64,000 nt of DNA from Zobellia russellii (GTDB taxonomy: Bacteria > Bacteroidota > Bacteroidia > Flavobacteriales > Flavobacteriaceae). The stretch is taken from positions 248,001-312,000 of the forward strand of contig NZ_JACSOI010000002.1 of assembly GCF_018728565.1 (NCBI RefSeq), in the 5' to 3' direction. A program made the translations under genes and the position numbers. Positions within the stretch are counted from its first letter, which is position 1; every line of letters begins with the position of its first letter. The notes under the pieces were generated by a model, which was not told where the DNA came from, ran no database searches, and saw only the letters and a program-made list of their open reading frames with translations. Of the stretch, positions 25,590-35,152 are shown in pieces.

Positions 25590-28199
25590 TTAAAACTGCT
25601 GGCCGATAATGAAGTGTGTTTGAAGTCCACTAGGTCCGTTTCCGATAGACTGTGGTCTAAGGTCTTCATCAAACCCGTAACCAAAATCAATACCTAACAA
25701 CCCGAATGCCGGCATGAAAATGCGCAGCCCCACTCCGGCCGATCGTTTTATTTGAAACGGATTAAATTCCTGAAAATTGTTGAAGGCGTTACCTCCTTCC
25801 ATAAATGCAAGCATATAAATGGAAGCTGAAGGTTTTAAAGTTAACGGATAACGTAGTTCTAGAGAGAATTTATTGTAAACCAAACCACCTTCTTGCTGGC
25901 CTGTAAGAGGGTCAATAGGCGTTAAGGATTGGTTCTCATACCCTCTTAACTGTACTACATCCCTTCCATCTAAAGTAAAGTTACCAAGACCATCACCACC
26001 TACAAAGAAACGCTCAAAAGGAACATCTCCTACATCATTGTTATAGTTGCCCAAGAAACCGAACTCCGCATTGGTACGCATAACCAAATCACCTACCAAA
26101 GTTGTATACCAGTCTCCTTTAAACTTTACTTTATAGTACTCTAACCATCTAAAACGTTGTTGATCGATATCCTCTAACTCTGCATCTTGTGCCGTAGTTA
26201 ATCCAACCTGAGATTTTAGTGTTGTCAACTCTTCACTTCGATCACGCAAGGACTCATAATCTTTATTACTAAAGAGCGAGTAAGGTGGCGTAAACTTGGC
26301 TGTAACTTCAAAATTAGAACCTCCTCTTGGGAAAATACGTCCACCAGCGGTGGCGTTTCTTGAAATTCCCAATGTATAGGCAAAAGAGTTGGATTTTCCG
26401 TTTCCAAAGTTGAACAATCCTATATCATAGTTATTGAATTCATACAATTGGTAACTTAACGAGTGAGATATAGTAAAATAATCATCAGGCCATTGCACAC
26501 GCTTAGCCAAACCTGCCGATATACCCGTTATAGCAAAACCACGATCTTTGTCAACCTCTATTCTACTGCTTGTAGAATTGTTATAATCTACTCCAAATTG
26601 CTGCGTTCTAGAAAGGTTTAAGCTAAATTGCACGGGTTTTCTTCCCCCTAACCAAGGCTCCGCAAAGTTTAGACTGTACACCCTAAAGGTTCTACTGGCC
26701 TGTACCCGCATGGCAAAAGTCTGTCCGTCTCCCATAGGAACCGGTTTATACTCCTCGCCCTTAAATATATTTTTTATAGAAAAGTTATTAAAGGAAAGCC
26801 CCAATGTACCGATGAATCCACCACCGCCGTAACCACCTTGTAATTCTATCTGACTGGAACCGGATTCTACCAAGTTGTACTTAATATCTACCGTACCCTC
26901 GTTTGGATTAGGGTTAAGAATATCCGGCTTAATTTGTTCCGCATCAAAATACCCTAGCTGTTGAAGTTCGCGAATGGTACGGATAATATCACTTTTATTG
27001 TATTTCTGACCGGGACGCGTTCTTAATTCACGATAGATTACGTGATCGTTTGTACGATCGTTACCAACCACATCTATATGGTTAAGAAAGGTCTCTTTAC
27101 CTTCTATAACACGTATTTCAAAATTAATGGTATCATTCTCTGCAGAAACCTCCACCGGATTAATACTTGAAAATAAATACCCGTTATTCTGGTACAAACT
27201 GGTAACATCATTAGGCTCCGGTTTAGAATCATCTGCAATACGTTCCCTTAATAAAACCCCATTGTAGGTATCTCCTTTTTTGATACCTAAAACCGCGGCC
27301 AATTGACGGTCTGTATACACACTGTTACCCACAAAATCAATATCTCCAAAGTAATATTTATTACCTTCTTCTATTTGATACTTTAAGATAATATTGTTTT
27401 CATCTACCTTGATTAAAGAGTCGGAAATGATACGGGCATCACGATAACCATTCTCTGCGTACTTATCGGACAACAGTTCCAAATCATTCTCATAATCCTC
27501 TTCTATAAATTTGGATTTCTTCCAGAAACGCCAGAAACGTTTTTCTTTTGTTTTCTTAAAAGCTCCTTTAAGTTTTTTATCGGACAACTGCTCGTTACCC
27601 TCAAAAATCATCTTTTTGATTTTTACCTTATCTCCCTTATTGATATTGATGACCATTTTCTGGGCATTGGTCTCAGAAGTATCCTTTGCAACAATAATGG
27701 AAGTTTTGGCATTCAGAAAACCTTGTTTTTTATACTTATTGTCAAGGTAATTCTTGGTATTGGCAATTAAACTCTCGGTAATTTTCTTACCTTTTTTTAG
27801 ATCGGTATCCTTAAGAAGATCATCAACCTTTCTAGGTTTAACTCCATTTATAGTAACCCCTGAAAGAGTTGGTCTCTCAATAATGTTCAATTCAAGAAAA
27901 ACCTTATCCCCTTCTATATTAGTTATATAGAAATCGATATTTTTAAAAAGCTCAAGGCCCCAGAGTTTATTGATGATTCCGCTAATTTCCTCTCCTGGAA
28001 GCGTAATAGGTTGCCCCACACGTAAGCCGGTGTACGTTTTTACGGTCTGCTCGTTATAACTTTGCAGCCCAGTAACCTCTAACCCACCTAAAATGTATTT
28101 TTTACCGTCCTCAAAAGAAAGCTCTTGTGCGGCGCAAAATGTGGTTGCAAAAATTAATAGGAGTGTAATAAAAGGTTCGAAGGATATGAACCTTTTCAT
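25590..28199 (-). CDS. bamA: Outer membrane protein assembly factor BamA
   Basis: An 869-aa Omp85 protein, the core of the beta-barrel assembly machine. A signal peptide (LLLIFATTFCAAQ) is followed by five POTRA domains in roughly residues 30-430 (for example SGVTINGVKPRKVDDLL and KYYFGDIDFVGNSVYTD). The C-terminal 16-strand barrel ends in THFIIGQQF, with the required terminal Phe. The start at 28199 (MKRFISFEP) gives a normal signal peptide and avoids overlap with uppS; a Met at 28232 would add 11 residues inside uppS. It has the same operon as two OmpH chaperones. Confidence 0.97.
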   Translation of the reverse strand: MKRFISFEPFITLLLIFATTFCAAQELSFEDGKKYILGGLEVTGLQSYNEQTVKTYTGLRVGQPITLPGEEISGIINKLWGLELFKNIDFYITNIEGDKVFLELNIIERPTLSGVTINGVKPRKVDDLLKDTDLKKGKKITESLIANTKNYLDNKYKKQGFLNAKTSIIVAKDTSETNAQKMVININKGDKVKIKKMIFEGNEQLSDKKLKGAFKKTKEKRFWRFWKKSKFIEEDYENDLELLSDKYAENGYRDARIISDSLIKVDENNIILKYQIEEGNKYYFGDIDFVGNSVYTDRQLAAVLGIKKGDTYNGVLLRERIADDSKPEPNDVTSLYQNNGYLFSSINPVEVSAENDTINFEIRVIEGKETFLNHIDVVGNDRTNDHVIYRELRTRPGQKYNKSDIIRTIRELQQLGYFDAEQIKPDILNPNPNEGTVDIKYNLVESGSSQIELQGGYGGGGFIGTLGLSFNNFSIKNIFKGEEYKPVPMGDGQTFAMRVQASRTFRVYSLNFAEPWLGGRKPVQFSLNLSRTQQFGVDYNNSTSSRIEVDKDRGFAITGISAGLAKRVQWPDDYFTISHSLSYQLYEFNNYDIGLFNFGNGKSNSFAYTLGISRNATAGGRIFPRGGSNFEVTAKFTPPYSLFSNKDYESLRDRSEELTTLKSQVGLTTAQDAELEDIDQQRFRWLEYYKVKFKGDWYTTLVGDLVMRTNAEFGFLGNYNNDVGDVPFERFFVGGDGLGNFTLDGRDVVQLRGYENQSLTPIDPLTGQQEGGLVYNKFSLELRYPLTLKPSASIYMLAFMEGGNAFNNFQEFNPFQIKRSAGVGLRIFMPAFGLLGIDFGYGFDEDLRPQSIGNGPSGLQTHFIIGQQF

Positions 28200-28203
28200 A
28201 TCG

Positions 28204-28944
28204 CTAATTGAGTTGTTCGCTGGTTTTTCCAAATCTTCGTTCTCTGTTCTGATAACTTTTTATAGCTTCTGCCAAATGTTGACTACTAAAATCGGGCCAA
28301 AATACATCTACGAAATATAATTCCGCATAGGCGATTTGCCACAACAAAAAATTGCTGATACGATGCTCACCACTAGTACGGATAAGCAAATCTACATCTG
28401 GCAAATCATGCGTGTAAAGATGGTTATTAATAATGGTTTCGTCAATGTTTTCAATTGAAATTATATTATTTTTAACTTTGGCACTTATTTGTTTTACTGC
28501 ACTTTTCAGCTCTTCCCGTGCACCATAACTTAAAGCCAAAGTAAGGGTCATTCCTGTATTTTCCCTTGTTTTTTCCATGACCTCTTTTAGCTCCTTATTG
28601 GCTTTTTTAGGTAAAGACTCAATATCTCCAATAGCATTTAATCTAATGTTGTTCTCGGAAAAAGTCTTTAATTCTTTCTTTAGGGAAGACACTAAAAGTT
28701 TCATTAAAGTATCAATTTCAATCTTGGGTCTTTTCCAATTCTCAGTAGAAAAGGTATACAAGGTTAGGTACTTAAGCTTTAGTTTAACACAGTTTTCAAC
28801 TGTGGCCCGCACCGTCTTAACTCCATTTTCATGCCCAAACACACGAAGTTTACCTTGTTTTTTAGCCCATCTACCATTTCCGTCCATAATTATGGCGAGG
28901 TGGCTAGGCATTTTGTTTTCGTCTAATTCTTCTAGATTAACCAT
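28204..28944 (-). CDS. uppS: Isoprenyl transferase (undecaprenyl diphosphate synthase)
   Basis: A 246-aa cis-prenyltransferase making undecaprenyl-PP, the lipid carrier for peptidoglycan and O-antigen. It has the catalytic Asp in IIMDGNGRWA near 18-27, HENGVKTV, and the C-terminal RTSGEHRISNFLLWQIAYAEL with the IPP-binding Arg residues. The length is typical. It lies 4 bp upstream of bamA. A candidate -7 box on the minus strand lies at 29039-29046. Confidence 0.97.
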   Translation of the reverse strand: MVNLEELDENKMPSHLAIIMDGNGRWAKKQGKLRVFGHENGVKTVRATVENCVKLKLKYLTLYTFSTENWKRPKIEIDTLMKLLVSSLKKELKTFSENNIRLNAIGDIESLPKKANKELKEVMEKTRENTGMTLTLALSYGAREELKSAVKQISAKVKNNIISIENIDETIINNHLYTHDLPDVDLLIRTSGEHRISNFLLWQIAYAELYFVDVFWPDFSSQHLAEAIKSYQNRERRFGKTSEQLN

Positions 28945-29038
28945 AAGGAATTGATCATACCACTCTAATACACATTCATTTATCCGGAGTAAATTTCATT
29001 TTCCAGTTTACAAAATGATGTTTTTTTTGAGCGCACGG

Positions 29039-29046
29039 CAAAAATA
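29039..29046 (-). promoter_or_regulatory. -7 promoter element upstream of uppS-bamA
   Basis: The minus strand reads TATTTTTG, about 95 bp before uppS. The -33 element is not clear. It would let the uppS-bamA-ompH part be transcribed apart from porG. Confidence 0.4.
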
Positions 29047-29119
29047 GCCTATAAATTTGAATTATACATAGTAAAGACCTAATGAAGAAAGGAAAAATGC
29101 CGTGTTACCTGAGTTTAAA

Positions 29120-29818
29120 CTATTCAAAACACTCCATACATGGCTTTCTACCAAAGGTATAGGTCAAGGTGAAACCAGAGAACACATACCAGTCATCACT
29201 AAAAACGTTCCCGAACCTAAGATCGTTCAATTGACGGCTAACATTAAGTTTTTCTGGATTACTACCATCTAGATTATCCGTAAAAGTATAACGGGCACCT
29301 ATTTCGGCACCTAAAATAAGGAACTGGTTTAAACGAATCTTTGCCCCAACGGTCATTGGAATAGCAAAGGAACCATCTCTTTGCGAGACATCCAAAAACT
29401 GACCGGCATCAAAATAGTTATAGTCATATCTAAAATAGGTAAGACCCGTATATAAATATGGCGTAAACGCAGGCCCTAACCTATGTAAATTATACTCTAC
29501 AAAGTTAAATTCCAGACCGGCGGAAGCTTCTAATAAAGAATTATCCATAACGTATCCTCTCTGCTGTCTAGAAGGATCGTTAGACTTGGTATCATCTGCC
29601 GTAAATTTACCGTAAATTACACTGGCACGCCATGCATACCGCTTAGCTATATTCCATTTAAATATACCCCCAAGGGCAATATCCGAAGGTAAAATATAAT
29701 TAGTCCGGCCTACATCTCCAATGGCATTGGCGCCTCCGGCAAAAATACCGGCTTCATAGGTTTGAGCTCCAACACTTCCAAAAGTGCACAGCAAGACTAT
29801 GATAATGAATTGCTTCAT
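29120..29818 (-). CDS. porG: PorG-like type IX secretion outer membrane protein (DUF6089)
   Basis: A 232-aa beta-barrel protein with signal peptide (IIIVLLCTFGSVGAQ). DUF6089 features are seen: YEAGIFAGGANAIGDVG at the mature start, repeated amphipathic aromatic-ended strands (APYLYTGLTYF-like) and a C-terminal strand FTLTYTFGRK. PorG is needed for type IX secretion and gliding. The order nadK-porG-uppS-bamA-ompH-ompH agrees with the PG0189-PG0193 arrangement known in Porphyromonas. The start at 29818 is chosen because the longer version (29923) precedes the signal peptide and overlaps nadK. Confidence 0.85.
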   Translation of the reverse strand: MKQFIIIVLLCTFGSVGAQTYEAGIFAGGANAIGDVGRTNYILPSDIALGGIFKWNIAKRYAWRASVIYGKFTADDTKSNDPSRQQRGYVMDNSLLEASAGLEFNFVEYNLHRLGPAFTPYLYTGLTYFRYDYNYFDAGQFLDVSQRDGSFAIPMTVGAKIRLNQFLILGAEIGARYTFTDNLDGSNPEKLNVSRQLNDLRFGNVFSDDWYVFSGFTLTYTFGRKPCMECFE

Positions 29819-29919
29819 AAATAGTATTAGTTTGCGAATATAACAATTGCACCCAACTATTATATTAATGTTCTCACATGATAAACAGGATTTGCGGTTT
29901 TTTATTGCCCGCTCAAGAT

Positions 29920-30801
29920 TCAATTACGCCGATCTTCTCCCCACAATAGTTTATTCCGAAGTGTTTTTAAAAAGCTCTCCGATGTATATTCTATCATTTT
30001 AATTGTGAAGCCGGCTTTTTTTATACGAATTTCCTTTCCATTCTCCACAGATGCTATTCTAGAATCCAGAGAAATAAGATGGTTATCTTCCCTTCCCGAA
30101 ACCTTTAACCTTATTTGCGTATCATCTGAAATAACCAACGGCCTAGCATTTAGGTTATGCGGTGCAATTGGGGTAAGTACCAAAGATTTTGCCGTGGGTT
30201 CAATGACCGGCCCGCCACAACTTAAAGAATACCCTGTAGAACCCGTGGGCGTAGAAATAATAAGCCCATCCGCCCAATAAGACGTAAGGTATTCATTGTT
30301 CAAATAGGTTTCAACCGTTATCATAGAAGTAGTATCCTTTCTACTTACCGTAATCTCGTTCAAAGCAAAATACAGTTCGTTCAATTCCGAAATCTCATCC
30401 CCATTATCAACTTCAACCAAACTACGTTCTACAACAGTATAAGCACCCTTGTTAAATTCTTGCACTACTTTACGCACTTCCTCCTTACTAAACGTAGAAA
30501 GAAAACCGAGACGGCCCGTGTTTACCCCAACAATGGGTATTCCCAAATCCCTTACAAATGTAGTTGCCCTTAAAATAGTACCGTCACCACCAAAACTAAC
30601 GAACATATCAAAAGAACCGTCTAACCCCTCGGTATCCGTGAATACCTGATACCCATCTGATGCATGTTTTTCGGAGAGAAAATCGTGAAATTCCTTTTCA
30701 ATGGCTATTACGGCACGTGCTTTTTCAAGCTCATCAAGCAACTCCATTACATATTGCAAGGTGTCCTCTTGATACATTTGACTGTAAATAGCAACTTTCA
30801 T
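29920..30801 (-). CDS. nadK: NAD kinase
   Basis: A 293-aa NAD kinase that phosphorylates NAD to NADP. The GGDG motif lies in FVSFGGDGTILRAT near 70-83, and the second conserved block TPTGSTGYSLSCGGPVI near 180-196. The length is normal. It is upstream of porG with a ~100-bp gap and downstream of the CBS gene. Confidence 0.97.
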   Translation of the reverse strand: MKVAIYSQMYQEDTLQYVMELLDELEKARAVIAIEKEFHDFLSEKHASDGYQVFTDTEGLDGSFDMFVSFGGDGTILRATTFVRDLGIPIVGVNTGRLGFLSTFSKEEVRKVVQEFNKGAYTVVERSLVEVDNGDEISELNELYFALNEITVSRKDTTSMITVETYLNNEYLTSYWADGLIISTPTGSTGYSLSCGGPVIEPTAKSLVLTPIAPHNLNARPLVISDDTQIRLKVSGREDNHLISLDSRIASVENGKEIRIKKAGFTIKMIEYTSESFLKTLRNKLLWGEDRRN

Positions 30802-30907
30802 CCCTTAATTTTTATCTTTATTACTAAGGCCTTTTTGACCTTATGCGACAAAAATAAGGATTGTACCCTTGACTAATTACCCTTTTCAAAGATAATCGCA
30901 AGAAATT

Positions 30908-31564
30908 CTATACGTTGAGATATTTATCCAGATAATCGGACCGTTCCTTTAAATCTTCCAAGAACTGGTCATCTGTATTTCCGAACAACACATTGTAGTT
31001 ATAACGGCGGAATGTCTGCAGAATGTCGTTTAAATTTGAAGAGGCAATTTTAATAGTTATCTGCACAACATCATTCTTAGAATCGGTAATAAAGCCGCCT
31101 ATCAACTTGGTGTTATTACTTTCAACAATTTGTGCAATTTCACTAAACGAGTAATCCTTAATACCCTTGGCCACAACTATAATACCACCTGGTTCCGTAA
31201 AAAATGGGGTATCTATAAAAACGCTTACTATATCCGTAAGGTCATAATAACCATCAATTCTACCTTTTTCATCAATTATAGGCACAAGATTGGCCTCATT
31301 TCTAGCAAAAACCTCCAAAACATCTAACCAACTGGTTTCTTTCCGAACAAAAAAGGTCTCCAAATCATAACGATATTGCTCTACCTTTTTATTGGTATCA
31401 AAATTTTCTAGGTCATTTTCACTTAACACACCAAGGTAAGCCCCGTTCTCGGTAACTGCAACGTGCGAGTACGTGGTATCCTTAAAAAAGGTGATTATCT
31501 CTAATAGTGAATCCCCTATTTTATAGGACGGAATGTTCGTTACTATGTGGTCTTGAATATGCAT
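30908..31564 (-). CDS. CBS domain protein
   Basis: A 218-aa protein with two CBS motifs: residues ~1-65 (SYKIGDSLLEIITFF ... HVAVTENGAYLGVLSENDLEN) and ~75-130 (FVRKETSWLDVLEVFARNEANLVPIIDEKGRIDGYYDLTDI). A C-terminal ~80-residue part resembles an ACT-like fold (GIIVVAKGIKDYSFSEIAQIVESNN). CBS pairs bind adenosine nucleotides, and the ACT-like end suggests a second ligand. The target is unknown. It is the first gene before nadK in this direction and divergent from pdxJ. The start at 31564 fits the domain; the ORF allows 31606. Confidence 0.85.
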   Translation of the reverse strand: MHIQDHIVTNIPSYKIGDSLLEIITFFKDTTYSHVAVTENGAYLGVLSENDLENFDTNKKVEQYRYDLETFFVRKETSWLDVLEVFARNEANLVPIIDEKGRIDGYYDLTDIVSVFIDTPFFTEPGGIIVVAKGIKDYSFSEIAQIVESNNTKLIGGFITDSKNDVVQITIKIASSNLNDILQTFRRYNYNVLFGNTDDQFLEDLKERSDYLDKYLNV

Positions 31565-31657
31565 AACTCTTTCTACTAAACGCAAAATACTAATTAAAAA
31601 TATCAAAAGGTATGCCTAATTTGTATTTTTGTACCAAATGGTTAATTCTATCGGTAA

Positions 31658-32374
31658 ATGACAAAACTAAGCGTAAACATAAACAAGATTGCAACTCTAA
31701 GAAACGCCAGGGGCGGCAATATGCCGGATTTATTAAAAACCTCAGCGGATATAGAGTCTTTTGGCGCCGAGGGTATTACCATACACCCTAGGCCTGACGA
31801 AAGACACATTCGTTACCAAGATGCCCGAGACCTAAAAAACTTGGTCACCACAGAATATAACATAGAAGGAAATCCTATTGGACAATTCGTAGACCTAGTT
31901 TTGGAAGTACGCCCTACACAAGTTACACTTGTACCGGACGCGGTAGACGCCATTACCTCTAATGCAGGATGGGACACTGTTAAACACCAAGCTTTTTTAA
32001 TAGACGTTATCCAAACTTTTAAGGATGCAGGAATCAGAACCTCTATTTTTGTTGATGCCGATGCCAAAATGGTTGAAGGAGCTGCCAAAACCGGTACGGA
32101 CCGTATTGAGCTGTATACAGAAAGTTATGCGGAACAGTACGCCAAAGGAAATCATAGCCAAGGGGTGAGTCCGTTTACCGAAGCTGCCAAAGTTGCACAG
32201 CAATGTAACTTGGGCATCAATGCCGGACACGACCTAAGCTTGGACAATATAAAGTACTTTAAGGAAAATGTGCCGCATTTATTGGAAGTCTCTATTGGGC
32301 ATGCCCTAATCTGCGAGTCGCTTTACCTTGGCTTGGAGAACGTTGTAAATATGTACCTGAACAAATTAAAATGA
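31658..32374 (+). CDS. pdxJ: Pyridoxine 5'-phosphate synthase
   Basis: A 238-aa TIM-barrel enzyme that makes pyridoxine 5'-phosphate from deoxyxylulose phosphate and aminoacetone phosphate. It shows the N-terminal VNINKIATLRNARGGNMPD, ITIHPRPDERHIRYQD near 46-61, LVPDA and C-terminal NAGHDLSLDN. The stop overlaps the next start (ATGA at 32371-32374), indicating translational coupling. A -7 box TATTTTTG lies at 31624-31631. Confidence 0.97.
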   Translation: MTKLSVNINKIATLRNARGGNMPDLLKTSADIESFGAEGITIHPRPDERHIRYQDARDLKNLVTTEYNIEGNPIGQFVDLVLEVRPTQVTLVPDAVDAITSNAGWDTVKHQAFLIDVIQTFKDAGIRTSIFVDADAKMVEGAAKTGTDRIELYTESYAEQYAKGNHSQGVSPFTEAAKVAQQCNLGINAGHDLSLDNIKYFKENVPHLLEVSIGHALICESLYLGLENVVNMYLNKLK

Positions 32375-33144
32375 CCGAAACCCTACACTCCAAAATATTA
32401 GGAACCGGCACTCCCCTATTGATTCTGCATGGGTTCCTAGGAATGTCCGATAACTGGAAAACCCTAGGCAACCAGTATGCTAAAGAAGGCTTTGAGGTAC
32501 ACCTCATTGATCAGCGGAACCACGGCAAAAGTTTTTGGTCCAATGATTTTGATTACGACCTTCTTAGCGAAGACCTCAAAACCTATATGGAAACCAATCA
32601 ATTGGAAAATGCCATGATCATTGGCCATTCCATGGGTGGTAAGACCGCTATGCAATTTGCTTGCAACTACCCTAATCGCGTAAGCAAAATGATTGTTGCA
32701 GATATTGGGCCTAAATTCTACCCGCCGCACCATCAACCCATTATTGATGGATTGAACGCCATAGACCTAAGCACCATTTCATCAAGAAACGAGGCCGATT
32801 CCGAACTCGGGAAATACATTACGGATTTTGGAACAAGACAATTCTTGCTCAAGAACCTTTACTGGGTGGAAAAGGGGCAATTAGGTTTTAGATTCAACCT
32901 TAAAGTCCTAAGTGAGAAAATGAACGAAATTGGTGAGAACATAGGCACTACCGACTCTTATGACGGTCCAACCCTTTTTCTTCGGGGAGACCGATCGGAA
33001 TATATAATGCAAACCGATCTTGAAGTTATAGAAACACATTTTCCAAATTCTGAATTACAAACTATAGATAACGCGGGCCATTGGTTACACGCGGAAAACC
33101 CAAAACAGTTTTTTGAAAAATCTATTCGGTTCTTAGAATCATAA
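32371..33144 (+). CDS. Alpha/beta hydrolase, YbfF-like esterase
   Basis: A 257-aa alpha/beta hydrolase. The oxyanion region is LLILHGFLGMSDNWK near 17-31, and the nucleophile elbow is GHSMGG near 87-92 with Ser89. The acid is in LRGDRSEYI and the catalytic His in AGHWLHAENP near 236. Similar proteins are esterases such as YbfF. The gene overlaps pdxJ by 4 bp; a functional link to vitamin B6 is not established. Confidence 0.9.
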   Translation: MTETLHSKILGTGTPLLILHGFLGMSDNWKTLGNQYAKEGFEVHLIDQRNHGKSFWSNDFDYDLLSEDLKTYMETNQLENAMIIGHSMGGKTAMQFACNYPNRVSKMIVADIGPKFYPPHHQPIIDGLNAIDLSTISSRNEADSELGKYITDFGTRQFLLKNLYWVEKGQLGFRFNLKVLSEKMNEIGENIGTTDSYDGPTLFLRGDRSEYIMQTDLEVIETHFPNSELQTIDNAGHWLHAENPKQFFEKSIRFLES

Positions 33145-33279
33145 CCACGCCTTAAAACTATTTTTCTTAACAAAGACGTCTAGAGAGGACCGTACGCAAT
33201 ACTAAAAACAACAAAATCTTTTCTTTATCTTTAAGGGTGGCATAATTATTTGCCCCTAACTAAAAAATACCTTTCAATT

Positions 33280-33630
33280 ATGAAACTCATTTTACGTGTT
33301 CTCCTAAGTGCTCTTGCTGTAGTTATACTTTCAAAAATTTTACCACACGTCTCCGTAGACAGCTATATGACAGCGGTTATAGTGGCCATCGTACTCAGCC
33401 TTTTAAATTTTATAGTAAAACCTATTTTAGTGATACTTACACTGCCGGTTACTGTACTAACGCTAGGTCTGTTCCTACTCATAATCAACGCAATAATCAT
33501 TTTCCTTGCAGACAATCTCATAGATGGCTTTAACGTAGACGGTATTTTATGGGCCATAATTTTCAGCCTATTATTATCCTTTCTTCAATCTATATTGTTT
33601 TCTCTTTTGAAAGAGGATAAAAAATCGTAA
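33280..33630 (+). CDS. Phage-holin-family small membrane protein
   Basis: A 116-aa protein with four hydrophobic segments (~3-22, ~30-48, ~52-73, ~88-108). Short polar turns (LPHVSVDSY, DNLIDGFNVDG) match the Mycobacterium-type phage holin IV / DUF360 family that is widespread in bacterial chromosomes. No phage genes are near, so the holin name is only a family label. The ATG at 33280 is preferred over a TTG at 33250. Confidence 0.8.
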   Translation: MKLILRVLLSALAVVILSKILPHVSVDSYMTAVIVAIVLSLLNFIVKPILVILTLPVTVLTLGLFLLIINAIIIFLADNLIDGFNVDGILWAIIFSLLLSFLQSILFSLLKEDKKS

Positions 33631-33660
33631 CGATTGTTTGAATCTCAACGATTTAAAAAC

Positions 33661-33691
33661 TTGCTAGGGTACATTAATTGTAGTACTTTTG
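33661..33691 (+). promoter_or_regulatory. Promoter of tig
   Basis: TTG at 33661-33663 and TACTTTTG at 33684-33691 with a 20-bp spacer match the Bacteroidetes consensus, 35 bp before the tig start. Confidence 0.75.
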
Positions 33692-33726
33692 CATCCCATT
33701 TTATGGAAACAAAAAAGAAGATTTAG

Positions 33727-35049
33727 ATGAATATTACAAAAGAGCAGATCGACGATCTAAATGCCGTCGTTAAAGTGGCCATCACCAAAGAAGATTACCA
33801 AGAAAAGGTAGACAGTATTCTAAGTGACTATAGAAAGCAGGCCAATGTACCTGGTTTCAGAAAAGGCCACGTACCAATGGGGCTAATAAAAAAGCAATAC
33901 GGAAAGGCCGTTTTGGTAGACGAAGTAAACAAACTTCTTCAAGATAACCTTAACAAATACCTTACCGAAGAAAAATTAGATGTTCTTGGCAACCCACTTC
34001 CTAAGCAACAAGATAATTTTGACTGGGACAATGAAGAATTGGCTTTTGAATTTGAGTTAGGTCTAGCTCCTGAGTTTGAGGTTCCTTTAAAAACAAAGAA
34101 ACCCATCACTCACTATAAAATCGTTGCCGATGATAAAATGGTAAACGAGCAAGTAGAACGTATTCAAAAACAATACGGAAAACTTATCAGCAAAGATGCC
34201 GTTGAAAAAAACAACGAAGTAACCGGTACTTTCAAAAACGAGGAAGCGGAAATAGACAATAAAGCCACTTTAGAACTTGACAAAATCAAGAGCAAAAAAG
34301 CTTTGGACGCTTTAAAAGGCAAAAAAGTAGGGGATGTGGTTACACTAAAATCTAAAGGTCTTTTTAAAGAAGACTACTTGCTTTCCAGTGTTTTTGGTGT
34401 TTCTCAAGATAAAGCTGCAGACTTAGATGTTGAAGCTACTTTTACCATTGAGGAAATTAACGAAAGAGAGCCTGCTGCTTTAGATCAAGAGCTTTTTGAC
34501 AAGCTTTTTGGTGAAGGCGAAGTTAAATCTGAAAAAGACTTGAAACAACGTATCAAGGACGATTCAGAAAAACAATTTGAGCAACAGTCCGATCAGAAGT
34601 TATTGAATGACATTACTGAATATTTTATAGAAAACACCAAGTTTGAACTTCCAACAGAGTTCTTGACCAAGTGGATTCAGATGACCGGTGAGAACCCGTT
34701 AACGGAAGAAGAAGCCAATGAGGAGTATGAAAAATCCGAAAAAGGACTTCGTTACCAGCTAATTGAAGGCAAGGTCATTAAAGATAACAATATTGAACTT
34801 CAGTTTGACGAGTTGAAAGAATTTGCCAAAGGTTTCATTAAATCTCAAATGGCACAATTTGGCCAATTAAACCCTCAAGAAGAAGAATTGGATAATATAG
34901 CTGCTCGTGTATTGGGCAACCAAGACGAAGTTAAGCGTCTATCCGAACAACTAATGAGCCAAAAATTACTTACCCTTTACAAAGAGAAAGTAAACCTTAA
35001 GACCAAAGAGGTTACTTACGAAAACTTTGTGAAGGAAGTATACGGGTAA
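33727..35049 (+). CDS. tig: Trigger factor
   Basis: A 440-aa ribosome-associated chaperone. The ribosome-docking motif is G-F-R-K-G-H-V-P near 43-50. A long C-terminal helical chaperone region (from ~265) ends in KEVTYENFVKEVYG. The middle region (~150-245), where most trigger factors have an FKBP-type prolyl isomerase, lacks the DGxxFxGG core and is strongly diverged. Isomerase activity is therefore doubtful, as seen in other Bacteroidetes. It stands immediately before clpP-clpX, the conserved tig-clpPX order, but is separated from clpP by a strong terminator. Confidence 0.95.
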   Translation: MNITKEQIDDLNAVVKVAITKEDYQEKVDSILSDYRKQANVPGFRKGHVPMGLIKKQYGKAVLVDEVNKLLQDNLNKYLTEEKLDVLGNPLPKQQDNFDWDNEELAFEFELGLAPEFEVPLKTKKPITHYKIVADDKMVNEQVERIQKQYGKLISKDAVEKNNEVTGTFKNEEAEIDNKATLELDKIKSKKALDALKGKKVGDVVTLKSKGLFKEDYLLSSVFGVSQDKAADLDVEATFTIEEINEREPAALDQELFDKLFGEGEVKSEKDLKQRIKDDSEKQFEQQSDQKLLNDITEYFIENTKFELPTEFLTKWIQMTGENPLTEEEANEEYEKSEKGLRYQLIEGKVIKDNNIELQFDELKEFAKGFIKSQMAQFGQLNPQEEELDNIAARVLGNQDEVKRLSEQLMSQKLLTLYKEKVNLKTKEVTYENFVKEVYG

Positions 35050-35078
35050 TATTTCCAAAAAATTATAAGTATCTTTAC

Positions 35079-35112
35079 GGTGCCGAAAATGTGATTTTCG
35101 GCACCTTTTTTT
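35079..35112 (+). terminator. Terminator between tig and clpP
   Basis: GGTGCCGAAAAT (35079-35090) pairs perfectly with ATTTTCGGCACC (35094-35105) around GTG, followed by seven Ts. It should separate tig from clpP transcription. Confidence 0.93.
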
Positions 35113-35152
35113 ATTTCATGCCCCAGGGTACTTAAACATCGAACAGAAAAAT

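Noticed and set aside
33280-33630. Phage remnant suggested by the holin-family label
   Set aside because: No lysin, structural or integrase genes are near; this membrane family is widespread as a chromosomal gene.
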